NCBI GenBank assembly: GCA_013043085.1
Contig: JABDOU010000410.1
Location: forward strand, 1 to 5,722
Direction: 5' to 3'
Length of the DNA: 5,722 bases
Source of the DNA: Acidimicrobiia bacterium
Lineage (GTDB): Bacteria > Actinomycetota > Acidimicrobiia > Spongiisociales > SHLN01
A program made the translations under genes and the position numbers. How positions within the stretch are numbered: position 1 is the stretch's first letter; every line of letters starts with the position of its first letter. Positions 1-5,722 of the stretch are shown here, in pieces. The notes under the pieces are model-generated. The model was not told the DNA's origin. It saw only the letters and a list, made by a program, of their open reading frames with translations, and searched no databases.

Positions 1-2097
1 CAAAAGCGCTTTGGTCTCGACGGCGCAGAGTCGATGATCCCGCTGTTGGACGAAGTGCTCAACGCGGCAACCGCCGACGGCATGCAGTCGGCCATCATCG
101 GGATGGCGCACAGAGGACGACTGAATGTTCTGGCAAACATCATCGGAAAATCCCACACGCAGATCTTCAAGGAGTTCGAAGGCCGTGTCTCGGATGACGT
201 CGACGACGACCATCTTTCAGGAGATGTGAAATATCACCTTGGCGCCGAAGGTATCCACGTTGATCCTGAAGGGAACGAGCTGTCGGTCGAGGTGGTGGCA
301 AACCCCAGCCACCTGGAAGCCGTCGATCCGGTTCTGGAAGGCATCGTGCGGGCTCGCCAGGATCAGCACGGACCCGGAGCCGAGCAGGCGATCTTGCCGA
401 TCCTCATCCACGGCGATGCGGCGTTTGCCGGCCAGGGAGTTGTTGCCGAGACCCTCAATCTGAGCCAGCTGAGCGGATATCGGACCGGTGGGACGGTTCA
501 CGTTGTCGTGAACAACCAGGTGGGATTCACGACAGATGCCGAGGACGCGCGCTCTAGCCACTATGCAACTGACGTTGCGAAGGCCATCCAGGCCCCGATA
601 TTGCACGTCAATGCAGACGATCCTGAGGCTGTCGTCCGGGTGGCGGCGATGGCATTTGCCTATCGCCAGGCATTTCACAAGGACGTTGTGATCGACCTGG
701 TCTGCTACAGGAGGCTCGGTCACAACGAGGCCGATGAGCCGGCGTTCACTCAACCCCTCATGTATAGGAAGGTCGACAAACACCGAAGTGTCCGCAAGCT
801 CTATCTCGAACAGCTCGTGAAGAGAGGCGAGTTGACCATCGAAGAAGGTGACAAGATCCTCAGCGACTTCAATTCGCTTCTCTCGGAAGCGCTCGCCGAA
901 TCAAGAGGGGGCGAGGGGCTGCAGTTCCCGGAAGGTCAGGATGTAACCGCCGACGACGGTTTGGTTACGGGGATCGATCGGGCAGTCATCGAGCGGATAC
1001 AGGCCCATACGACGCAGATACCCGACGGTTTCACCATGCATCCCAAGCTGGTGCGGGTGCTCGAGAATCGCAGCACGCTTTTCGCAGAAGGACTCGTCGA
1101 CTGGGCGATGGCAGAGACCTACGCGGTTGGCTCCCTGTCGCTCGAAGGCCACCGGATCAGAATCGCGGGAGAGGATTCGAAGCGCGGAACCTTCAGCCAT
1201 CGCCATGCTGCCTTTGTCGATTACAACACCGAGGAGGAGTGGATACCGGTCAAAGGCATGGACGAATCGCAGGCACCGGTCGAATACGTTGACTCGATGC
1301 TCTCAGAGTTTGCAGCGCTCGGGTTCGAATACGGATACTCGGTCGCCTCGACCGGGATGCTGGTTGCGTGGGAGGCCCAATTCGGAGACTTCGCCAACGG
1401 TGGTCAGGTCATCATCGACCAATTCATCACGTCGGGCGAAGACAAGTGGAATCAAACGTCGAATCTGACCGTGATGCTTCCCCATGGCTTCGAAGGTCAA
1501 GGACCTGAGCATTCGAGTGCCCGCATCGAACGGTATCTCGAGAGCGCCGCCGAGCGCAATATACGGGTGGTTGTGCCATCCACTCCCGCGACGTTGTTCC
1601 ACATGATGCGACGCCAGGCCATCGGTCAGGTCCGCAAACCGCTCATCCTGTTTACACCCAAGTCGTTGCTCCGAACCCGACCCTCCTACTCGAGGATCGA
1701 GGATCTCGTGGAGCCGCACTTTCGGCCCGTCCTCGGCGATGCAAACGTCGAAAACGCAACCAAGGTGGTGTTCTGTACGGGCAAGCTCTACTACGAGCTT
1801 CTAGATGAACGGGTACGCGATGATCTGGCGCTGGTGCGCCTGGAGCAGTTGTATCCGTTTCCGTCTGAGGAAGTGGCACACGAGCTCTCGCGTCACCAGG
1901 CAGATGCCGAGATCGTGTGGGCTCAGGAAGAGCCTGTCAACATGGGAGCCTGGGGATACGTGCGGACCGGGTTTCTCGATCTACTCGAAAAAGATGTCAA
2001 CCTCGTGAGCCGCTCGGCATCGGCCAGCCCTGCGACCGGAAGTTTTCAAATTCACACTCGTGAACAGCAAGCCATCGTCGCCGAGGCGCTACGCTGA
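1..2097 (+). CDS. sucA: 2-oxoglutarate dehydrogenase E1 component (SucA/Kgd type), 5'-truncated by the window edge
   Basis: Thiamine-diphosphate-dependent E1 of the 2-oxoglutarate dehydrogenase complex: it decarboxylates 2-oxoglutarate and passes the succinyl group to E2, in the cytoplasmic TCA cycle. The frame is open from base 1 and stops with TGA at 2095-2097, giving 698 visible residues (base 1 = residue 1). Visible signatures are KRFGLDGAES at the start, MAHRGRLNVLAN (35-46), GDVKYHLG (74-81), NPSHLEAVDP (101-110), the ThDP/Mg motif from HGDAAFAGQG (137-146) to NNQVGFTT (171-178), CYRRLGHNEADEP (235-247), GEDSKRGTFSHRH (390-402), EAQFGDFANG (458-467) and LPHGFEGQGPEHSSAR (493-508). The C-terminal part has FTPKSLLR, EQLYPFP and WAQEEPVNMGAW. 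The ATG at base 34 is internal, because conserved family sequence continues upstream of it. About 230 residues are missing if this is a stand-alone SucA, or over 500 if it is an actinobacterial E2-E1 fusion (Kgd/OdhA); the window cannot decide. The linker around residues 265-320 is short and Kgd-like. No frameshift or lost catalytic motif is seen. Confidence 0.97.
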   Translation, partial: QKRFGLDGAESMIPLLDEVLNAATADGMQSAIIGMAHRGRLNVLANIIGKSHTQIFKEFEGRVSDDVDDDHLSGDVKYHLGAEGIHVDPEGNELSVEVVANPSHLEAVDPVLEGIVRARQDQHGPGAEQAILPILIHGDAAFAGQGVVAETLNLSQLSGYRTGGTVHVVVNNQVGFTTDAEDARSSHYATDVAKAIQAPILHVNADDPEAVVRVAAMAFAYRQAFHKDVVIDLVCYRRLGHNEADEPAFTQPLMYRKVDKHRSVRKLYLEQLVKRGELTIEEGDKILSDFNSLLSEALAESRGGEGLQFPEGQDVTADDGLVTGIDRAVIERIQAHTTQIPDGFTMHPKLVRVLENRSTLFAEGLVDWAMAETYAVGSLSLEGHRIRIAGEDSKRGTFSHRHAAFVDYNTEEEWIPVKGMDESQAPVEYVDSMLSEFAALGFEYGYSVASTGMLVAWEAQFGDFANGGQVIIDQFITSGEDKWNQTSNLTVMLPHGFEGQGPEHSSARIERYLESAAERNIRVVVPSTPATLFHMMRRQAIGQVRKPLILFTPKSLLRTRPSYSRIEDLVEPHFRPVLGDANVENATKVVFCTGKLYYELLDERVRDDLALVRLEQLYPFPSEEVAHELSRHQADAEIVWAQEEPVNMGAWGYVRTGFLDLLEKDVNLVSRSASASPATGSFQIHTREQQAIVAEALR

Positions 2098-2106
2098 TTT
2101 TCAAGA

Positions 2107-2122
2107 GCTGAGGGCCCTCAGC
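2107..2122 (+). terminator. Perfect 16-bp palindrome, possible transcription terminator hairpin after sucA/kgd
   Basis: GCTGAGGGCCCTCAGC is its own reverse complement and begins 10 nt after the TGA stop. As RNA it could form a 6-bp GC-rich stem with a GGCC tetraloop. No T-run follows (the next bases are GCCCTGG), so it is not a classical intrinsic terminator. Actinobacterial terminators often lack a strong U-tract, so the position makes a terminator or mRNA 3'-end stabiliser plausible. It could also be a protein-binding palindrome or chance. Confidence 0.35.
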
Positions 2123-2160
2123 GCCCTGGAACGCGGGCCGGAAGTACCCGGACCTGGCCG

Positions 2161-2194
2161 ATCGGGCTTGATAACAAATCGGGCCTGGTAACAA
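2161..2194. repeat. Tandem direct repeat, two 17-bp units
   Basis: Unit 1, ATCGGGCTTGATAACAA (2161-2177), is followed without a gap by unit 2, ATCGGGCCTGGTAACAA (2178-2194). They match at 15 of 17 positions, differing at unit positions 8 (T/C) and 11 (A/G). The pair lies about 210 bp upstream of the secreted-protein start codon. Two adjacent similar sites could be operator half-sites for a regulator, or a small slippage duplication. The sequence does not show which. Confidence 0.75.
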
Positions 2195-2393
2195 CAGGTT
2201 CGCAGAAAGAGATTTGGGTCTCGGGTCCCCTGTGAGCGCTCCGCCGCGATGGCTAGCGTTCGCGAAGGGATTGAGGTCAGGTGGGAACGACAGGTTGGAA
2301 GTAATGGTGGGAAATACAACAGGGCGTTGTCCAGTTGTCAGATCGTCGAGCCGGGGTGGGCATCAATGAGCGATCGGCATATGTGGCAGACAC

Positions 2394-2399
2394 AGGGAG
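2394..2399 (+). promoter_or_regulatory. Ribosome binding site that fixes the start of the secreted-protein gene
   Basis: AGGGAG lies 7 nt before the ATG at 2407, a normal Shine-Dalgarno spacing. In-frame GTG codons upstream (2356 and 2383) are poorer starts. Only the ATG at 2407 places the Lys-Arg plus hydrophobic signal peptide at the very N-terminus. Confidence 0.75.
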
Positions 2400-2406
2400 T
2401 TGCGGA

Positions 2407-2478
2407 ATGAAGCGGTTCGCATTGATAGCAGGCGTCGTGGGTGCGCTCCTGATTCTCGGCGGCGGTTCCGCACTCGCT
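2407..2478 (+). other. Signal peptide coding segment (residues 1-24)
   Basis: The N-terminus has a short basic region (Lys2, Arg3), a hydrophobic core of about 14 residues (Phe4 to Leu17), then Gly-Gly-Gly-Ser and an Ala-Leu-Ala motif at 22-24. This fits signal peptidase I cleavage after Ala24, before Leu-Glu-Gln. There is no lipobox cysteine and no twin-arginine motif, so Sec export as a non-lipoprotein is the best reading. Confidence 0.85.
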
Positions 2479-5400
2479 CTCGAGCAGGACGAGGTCGCCG
2501 CGTTCGATCCAAGCCGAGGAGAATGGTTTCTCCGGGGACCCGATGGAAGCACGTCACGATTCTTCTATGGCATTCCCGGCGACGAACCCATGCTCGGTGA
2601 CTGGGATTGTGACGGCGTCGACACAGTCGGCATGTTCCGCCGATCGAACGGATTCGTGTATCTGCGAAACTCAAACGATCTGGGCGTCGCCGATCAGGAC
2701 TTCTTCTACGGCGAGGGAGGCGACATCCCTCTCGTTGGTGACTGGAACGGCGATGGGTGCGACACGCTTGCCATCTATCGCCAGGGCGAAGTCTTCGTTC
2801 GCAACTCGCTGGGAACCGGATTCGCCGACTATTCCTTCTTCTTTGGCAATCCCGGAGACCGACCATTTTCCGGAGACTTCGATGGCGACGGCATTGCAAC
2901 CGTCGGCCTGTATCGGGAAACAACCGGACTGGCGTACTTCACCAATGAGAACAAGAGTGGCGTCGCCGAATTCGAATTTTTCTACGGCGTTCCGTCCGAC
3001 AGGATCATCGCAGGTGACTGGGATGGTGACGGACACGACTCGGTCGGCATCTTCCGACCGACCGATGGCCGGTTCTACCTTTCAAATCAGAATGCTCAAG
3101 TGCAGGCCGACACGGTCTTTCCCTACGGCGAACCGTCGTGGATACCGGTCGCCGGACACCATCAGCAGCTCGCCTCCAGCCTGAGAGTTGATTCCACCAA
3201 CCTCGATATCGGGTGGGCAGGAGTCGACGTGGCTTCTACCGGTTCCATCGGGGCGAGTTTCGTCGGGTCATCCGAGGACCCACCGGTCACGGTCAAAGAG
3301 ATCACCTTCGCCGGTCCTGACGCAGACCTGTTTTCCGCAACTGCAACGAGCAGTGTTCGGGTCGGGTCTGGCGGCCGTTTCACCGCTGACGTCAGCGTGG
3401 TTCCGGATCGCCTTGGCCCGATATCGGCGGTCATGCGAATCAAGCATTCCGGAGACGGTTCGCCGATGATCGTGAACGTGACTGCCGAGGGGATTTATCG
3501 CATCAACGCCGGTGGGCCGAATGACGTCGATGGTTGGTTGGCCGACAATCCGATCAGTCGTTACGTGAGCGGGGCCACAACAGCCTTTGCAACTCCCGGT
3601 TTTGTCAGTGGGTCGAGCGTGCCGTCTGAGTTATTCGATACCTACCGCTTCGGAGCCATGGAATGGGACTTTCCCGTCACGCCTGGCAGGTACACCGTCA
3701 ACCTGTTCTTCGCCGAGACGTTCGGTGCCGGAAGTCGTACGTTCGACGTGAGCATCGAAGGTGGATCCGTGCTGTCGAGCTTCGATGTTGTCGCGGCGGC
3801 CGGCGGACAGAATCGAGCCGTGTCCCGGAGCTTCACCGTCCAGGCCGACGGCGTCATCGATCTCGATTTTTTCCCGGCGTCAGGGGCCCCGCCGCTCGTG
3901 AATGCCATCGAAATCGTCCGTGTGCCCGAGCCCGGAAGACTCGGGGCGGTCCCCGCTTCGATCGACTTCGGATCGGTTGCTACCGGGGGATCGGCCCAGG
4001 TAGATGTCACGCTTGTCAATCTCGGGACCACCGGCGATCCGGTGGTCACGATCTCCGACGCCTTTCTGTCGGGGACAACAGCGCCCTATCAAATCGTTGG
4101 CGATCCTCCTCCTTCGCTGGCACCGGGTGCCACCGCGACACTCGGGATCGTGTTCAGTCCCTCGTCAGAGTCCGAATCGTTCGCTTCGCTCAATATCGCC
4201 AATAGCGGTGGGCAAATCTCGGTGCCTCTGCGAGGGCGAGGCAACGACGTCATCGTCTACCGCATCAACGCAGGCGGCCCTGCGTTGTCTGGCACTCTCC
4301 CGTGGGCCGACGGCCGCAATCTCGCCACAGGACTGACGAGTTCGGTCGGAACGGCCGGGAGTGTGGCAGTGGACAACGCTTCGCTGCCGCTCGGAACCCC
4401 ATCTACGGTCTTTTTGACGGAGCAGTTCGGAACCGATATGCAGTGGGATCTGGGTGTCGATGCCGGCACATACGAGGTGCGTCTCTATCTCGCCGAACGA
4501 TTCCACAATGCCCCCGGGGCCCGTCGGTTCAATGTCACGGTTGAGGGCACCCCCCGCAACAATGTCGACATTTTTGCCCTGGCGGGCGGCAAAGACATCG
4601 GCGTGATGTTGCCGACCGTGGTGACCGTTTCGGATGGCAATCTCGATATCAACTTTGCCCGGGTCGTCGATCAGGCAACCGTGCAGGGTATCGAGGTGGT
4701 CAGGGTTGGTGGCCCGGCGGTGTTGCGGGCTGAGCCGTCGAGCCTCAACTTCGGCAAGATCGTCACCGGCAGCTCGGCTATTCAGACGGTTCGTGTCGTG
4801 AATACGAGCGACGTCCGATCCGCGCAGGTGACCGGGACGTCGATCGGTGGCGCCAATGCGTTTTCGTTTACCAGCTCGAATCTTCTGACAACGTTGGCTC
4901 CCGGACGTTCACGTGACGTGACGGTCGAATTTCGGCCTACATCGTCCGGCGAGAAAACTGCCTTCGTCAACGTTTCGCGGATAGGGCCAGGCGTGGCGCT
5001 TACTATCCCGCTCTCCGGTGTCGCCAATGCGTCGCCGGTACTTCCCGCTCCCGGTTCGTTTACGGTTCCCGAGGAGCAGCCGGCCGGCACAATCGTGACG
5101 ACGGTGGCTGCCACCGACCCTGACGATTCGAGCTTCACCTATGAGATCATCGGGGGAACCGGAGCATCTGTCTTCGCGATCGGGCCTGTCAGCGGCGTCG
5201 TCACAACGACGGAAATCCTCGATTTCGACGCACCTCCGACCAGCTACTCGCTCGTGGTCCGGGCTCGCGATCCGCTGGGCGCCTTCAGCAATGTGCCCAG
5301 CTACACGATCACGCTGACCCCGGTCAACGAACCTCCGACCCTCGACCCGATTACCAATCGGGTGACTCCGGTCGGCCCGATCACGCCGTTCTCGGTCACA

Positions 5401-5722
5401 GCGGTTGATCCGGACCCGGGCGACGCATTGCGGTTCTCCGACTCAGGGACATTGCCACCCGGTTTGACGATATCGGCTGCAGGTGAGATCAGCGGTGCGA
5501 TAAGTGCGGGTGCGACCGGCACCTACGAGGTCAGTATCACCGTATTTGATCGCGCCGAAGGCGAACTGGACTCTCTGTCAGACACAAAGCCGTTCACGTG
5601 GTCGATCAACAAACCTCCTGTGGTCAATGCGGGGGTGGATGCGGTGGTGAATCTTCCTGCGAGTGCCAATCTGGATGGAACGGTGAACGATGACAATCTT
5701 CCGAGTCCTCCGAGCCTGACGT
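2407..5722 (+). CDS. Large secreted multidomain protein: propeller-type repeats, ASH and malectin domains, cadherin-like and Ig-like domains; 3'-truncated by the window edge
   Basis: One frame runs without a stop from ATG 2407 to the window end, giving 1105 complete residues; the C-terminus is not visible. Domains in order, with rough residue ranges: signal peptide 1-24; FG-GAP/VCBS-like repeats 30-250 with four DxDxDG-type loops; a divergent ASH (choice-of-anchor-D-like) domain 257-362; malectin 363-506 (INAGGPND, PVTPGRYTVNLFFAE); ASH 512-612 (IDFGSVATG, SLAPGATATLGIVFSP, VPLRGRG); malectin 615-767 (INAGGP, DAGTYEVRLYLAER); ASH 771-873 (SSLNFGKIVTG, IPLSGVA); cadherin-like 876-974 (VPEEQ, ATDPDD, LDFD, RARD); He_PIG-type Ig-like 976-1062 (LPPGLTIS, GEISG); start of a PKD-like domain from 1069 (PPVVNAGVDAVV). 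In known families malectin domains bind sugars, ASH and Ig-like domains form stalks, and cadherin and VCBS loops bind calcium. I infer an exported carbohydrate-binding or adhesive protein. No catalytic domain is visible. The membrane or wall anchor, if any, lies beyond the window. The domain calls come from motif reading, and the exact function is unknown. Confidence 0.93.
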   Translation, partial: MKRFALIAGVVGALLILGGGSALALEQDEVAAFDPSRGEWFLRGPDGSTSRFFYGIPGDEPMLGDWDCDGVDTVGMFRRSNGFVYLRNSNDLGVADQDFFYGEGGDIPLVGDWNGDGCDTLAIYRQGEVFVRNSLGTGFADYSFFFGNPGDRPFSGDFDGDGIATVGLYRETTGLAYFTNENKSGVAEFEFFYGVPSDRIIAGDWDGDGHDSVGIFRPTDGRFYLSNQNAQVQADTVFPYGEPSWIPVAGHHQQLASSLRVDSTNLDIGWAGVDVASTGSIGASFVGSSEDPPVTVKEITFAGPDADLFSATATSSVRVGSGGRFTADVSVVPDRLGPISAVMRIKHSGDGSPMIVNVTAEGIYRINAGGPNDVDGWLADNPISRYVSGATTAFATPGFVSGSSVPSELFDTYRFGAMEWDFPVTPGRYTVNLFFAETFGAGSRTFDVSIEGGSVLSSFDVVAAAGGQNRAVSRSFTVQADGVIDLDFFPASGAPPLVNAIEIVRVPEPGRLGAVPASIDFGSVATGGSAQVDVTLVNLGTTGDPVVTISDAFLSGTTAPYQIVGDPPPSLAPGATATLGIVFSPSSESESFASLNIANSGGQISVPLRGRGNDVIVYRINAGGPALSGTLPWADGRNLATGLTSSVGTAGSVAVDNASLPLGTPSTVFLTEQFGTDMQWDLGVDAGTYEVRLYLAERFHNAPGARRFNVTVEGTPRNNVDIFALAGGKDIGVMLPTVVTVSDGNLDINFARVVDQATVQGIEVVRVGGPAVLRAEPSSLNFGKIVTGSSAIQTVRVVNTSDVRSAQVTGTSIGGANAFSFTSSNLLTTLAPGRSRDVTVEFRPTSSGEKTAFVNVSRIGPGVALTIPLSGVANASPVLPAPGSFTVPEEQPAGTIVTTVAATDPDDSSFTYEIIGGTGASVFAIGPVSGVVTTTEILDFDAPPTSYSLVVRARDPLGAFSNVPSYTITLTPVNEPPTLDPITNRVTPVGPITPFSVTAVDPDPGDALRFSDSGTLPPGLTISAAGEISGAISAGATGTYEVSITVFDRAEGELDSLSDTKPFTWSINKPPVVNAGVDAVVNLPASANLDGTVNDDNLPSPPSLT
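2494..3156 (+). repeat. Five propeller-blade-like FG-GAP/VCBS-type repeats (residues 30-250)
   Basis: A unit of about 47 residues recurs: 'VGIFR - FYLRN - FFYG-PGD-P - GDWDGDG-DT'. The glycine of the FFYG element falls at residues 55, 102, 147, 194 and 241 (spacing 47, 45, 47, 47). Calcium-type loops start at Asp65, Asp112, Asp157 and Asp204. The fifth unit keeps PYG but lacks the Asp loop (GHHQQ instead). The third loop has Ala164 where the others have Asp72, Asp119 and Asp211. In known families such repeats form beta-propeller blades. Five blades, or a partial propeller, is my inference. Confidence 0.85.
3493..3924 (+). other. Malectin-like domain 1 (residues 363-506)
   Basis: It begins IYRINAGGPND with a following Trp377, then YRFGAMEWDFPV (413-424), PGRYTVNLFFAE (426-437), RTFDVSIEG, and ends in VNAIEIVRV (498-506). 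This is the normal order of the malectin carbohydrate-binding beta-sandwich. The domain is complete and joined by a short Pro-rich linker to the next ASH domain. The ligand cannot be predicted from the sequence alone. Confidence 0.82.
3940..4242 (+). other. ASH / choice-of-anchor-D-type domain (residues 512-612)
   Basis: It has the family pattern: PASIDFGSVATGGSAQVDVTLVN at the start, then SLAPGATATLGIVFSPSS, and VPLRGRG at the end. These Ig-like beta-sandwiches usually act as spacers in large exported bacterial proteins. This one separates the two malectin domains. Confidence 0.82.
4249..4707 (+). other. Malectin-like domain 2 (residues 615-767)
   Basis: It opens with VYRINAGGP (617-625) and Trp633, then VFLTEQFG (668-675), WDLGVDAGTYEVRLYLAER (680-698), RRFNVTVEG, and ends VQGIEVVRV (759-767). 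It aligns by eye with the first malectin domain over its full length but differs at many positions, so this is an old duplication. The DNA around the INAGG motif shares CGCATCAACGC in both copies. Confidence 0.82.
4717..5025 (+). other. ASH / choice-of-anchor-D-type domain (residues 771-873)
   Basis: The pattern AEPSSLNFGKIVTGSS at the start, LAPGRSRDVTVEFRPTSSG in the middle and IPLSGVAN at the end fits the same family as the domain between the two malectins. It connects the second malectin domain to the cadherin-like module. Confidence 0.82.
5032..5328 (+). other. Cadherin-like domain (residues 876-974)
   Basis: Motifs of bacterial cadherin repeats appear in order: VPEEQPAGTIV (887-897), ATDPDD (902-907), FAIGPVSGVVTT, LDFD (938-941), SYSLVVRARD (946-955) and TPVNEPP at the end. 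The acidic positions correspond to known calcium-binding sites of the family. An adhesive or rigid-stalk role is inferred. Confidence 0.85.
5332..5721 (+). other. He_PIG-type Ig-like domain followed by the start of a PKD-like domain (residues 976-1105)
   Basis: Residues 976-1062 carry PPTLDPITNR, AVDPDPGD, LPPGLTISAAGEISG and GTYEVSITVFD, the usual signature of the putative Ig (He_PIG) domain. From 1069, KPPVVNAGVDAVVNLPASAN followed by LDGTV and DDNLPSPPSLT matches the opening of PKD/REJ-like domains. The window ends inside this second domain, so its completeness is unknown. Confidence 0.72.

Larger units (their letters stand above)
2098..2406. other. Intergenic region between sucA/kgd and the large secreted-protein gene
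   Basis: These 309 bp contain no credible gene. The short reading frames crossing it on either strand lack a recognisable protein family and a convincing ribosome binding site. It holds a perfect palindrome just after the upstream stop, a tandem 17-bp repeat pair, an 8-bp palindrome TTCGCGAA (2259-2266), a small inverted repeat ACAAC/GTTGT (2316-2320 and 2326-2330) and the downstream ribosome binding site. The promoter of the downstream gene should lie here, but I found no -35/-10 pair with good spacing. I recognise no riboswitch or structured RNA family. Confidence 0.8.

Noticed and set aside
217..783. Long minus-strand open frame (188 codons) opposite the E1 gene
   Set aside because: It lies wholly inside a strongly conserved sucA/kgd coding region in the opposite sense and its translation resembles no family; GC-rich coding DNA commonly produces such antisense frames.
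2168..2194. Possible promoter TTGATA (2168-2173) with TAACAA (2189-2194)
   Set aside because: The spacer is only 15 nt and the -10 match is poor; the elements fall inside the tandem repeat, so the resemblance may be accidental.
2194..2233. Possible stem-loop ACAGG...CCTGT enclosing GAGA...TCTC
   Set aside because: The pairings are only 5 and 4 bp with a large asymmetric internal loop and no T-run; not convincing as a terminator or riboswitch.
2245..2266. CGCGA/TCGCG inverted repeat with TTCGCGAA and GCTAGC palindromes
   Set aside because: Short palindromes of this size are expected by chance in GC-rich DNA and nothing nearby supports an operator or origin.
2400..2600. Alternative start and small frame overlapping the secreted-protein start (66 codons)
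   Set aside because: It is in another frame, has no export or domain features, and the ribosome binding site at 2394-2399 is well spaced for the ATG at 2407.
2363..2923. Minus-strand frame of 186 codons over the start of the secreted-protein gene
   Set aside because: The product is Arg-rich and low in recognisable structure, and it overlaps a signal peptide and repeats that are clearly real on the plus strand.
2543..3184. Plus-strand frame of 213 codons inside the repeat region
   Set aside because: It is the shifted-frame shadow of the periodic GDWDGDG repeats; it has no ribosome binding site or family signature, while the frame beginning at 2407 carries coherent domains throughout.
3642..4049. 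Minus-strand frames opposite the malectin and ASH domains (also at 4782-5138 and 5301-5522)
   Set aside because: The Ser/Thr/Pro/Val-rich translations mirror the Gly/Val/Thr-rich plus-strand domains; no start signals or known motifs are seen.

Overview
The window looks like a chromosomal segment from a fairly GC-rich bacterium (about 60% G+C by eye), most likely an actinobacterium. Two things suggest this. The 2-oxoglutarate dehydrogenase E1 sequence resembles the actinobacterial Kgd/OdhA type along most of its length. The second gene starts with 'GDWDGDG-DTVGIYR / FYLRN / FFYG-PGD' repeats, which I associate with secreted proteins of Acidimicrobiia-like actinobacteria. The lineage is an inference from motif familiarity, not from a search.

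Layout: (1) bases 1-2097, plus strand, hold the C-terminal 698 residues of a 2-oxoglutarate dehydrogenase E1 component (sucA/kgd); its 5' end lies before the window. (2) Bases 2098-2406 are a 309-bp intergenic region. It has a 16-bp perfect palindrome 10 nt after the stop codon (possible terminator hairpin), a tandem pair of 17-bp repeats at 2161-2194, and a good ribosome binding site just before the next gene. (3) Bases 2407-5722, plus strand, are one uninterrupted reading frame that leaves the window without a stop. It encodes at least 1105 residues of a large, secreted, multidomain surface-type protein. The order is signal peptide, about five FG-GAP/VCBS-like propeller repeats, then ASH/choice-of-anchor-D, malectin, ASH, malectin, ASH, cadherin-like, He_PIG-type Ig-like, and the start of a PKD-like domain.

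The two genes share a strand but have no evident functional link. The first is a cytoplasmic TCA-cycle enzyme; the second looks like an extracellular carbohydrate-binding or adhesive protein. The intergenic gap and the hairpin candidate suggest separate transcription units. There are no tRNAs, rRNAs, CRISPR arrays, transposases or phage genes in the window. I do not see a defence, mobile or otherwise clearly undescribed system. The most interesting item is the architecture of the large secreted protein, especially its doubled ASH-malectin cassette behind a calcium-loop repeat head.
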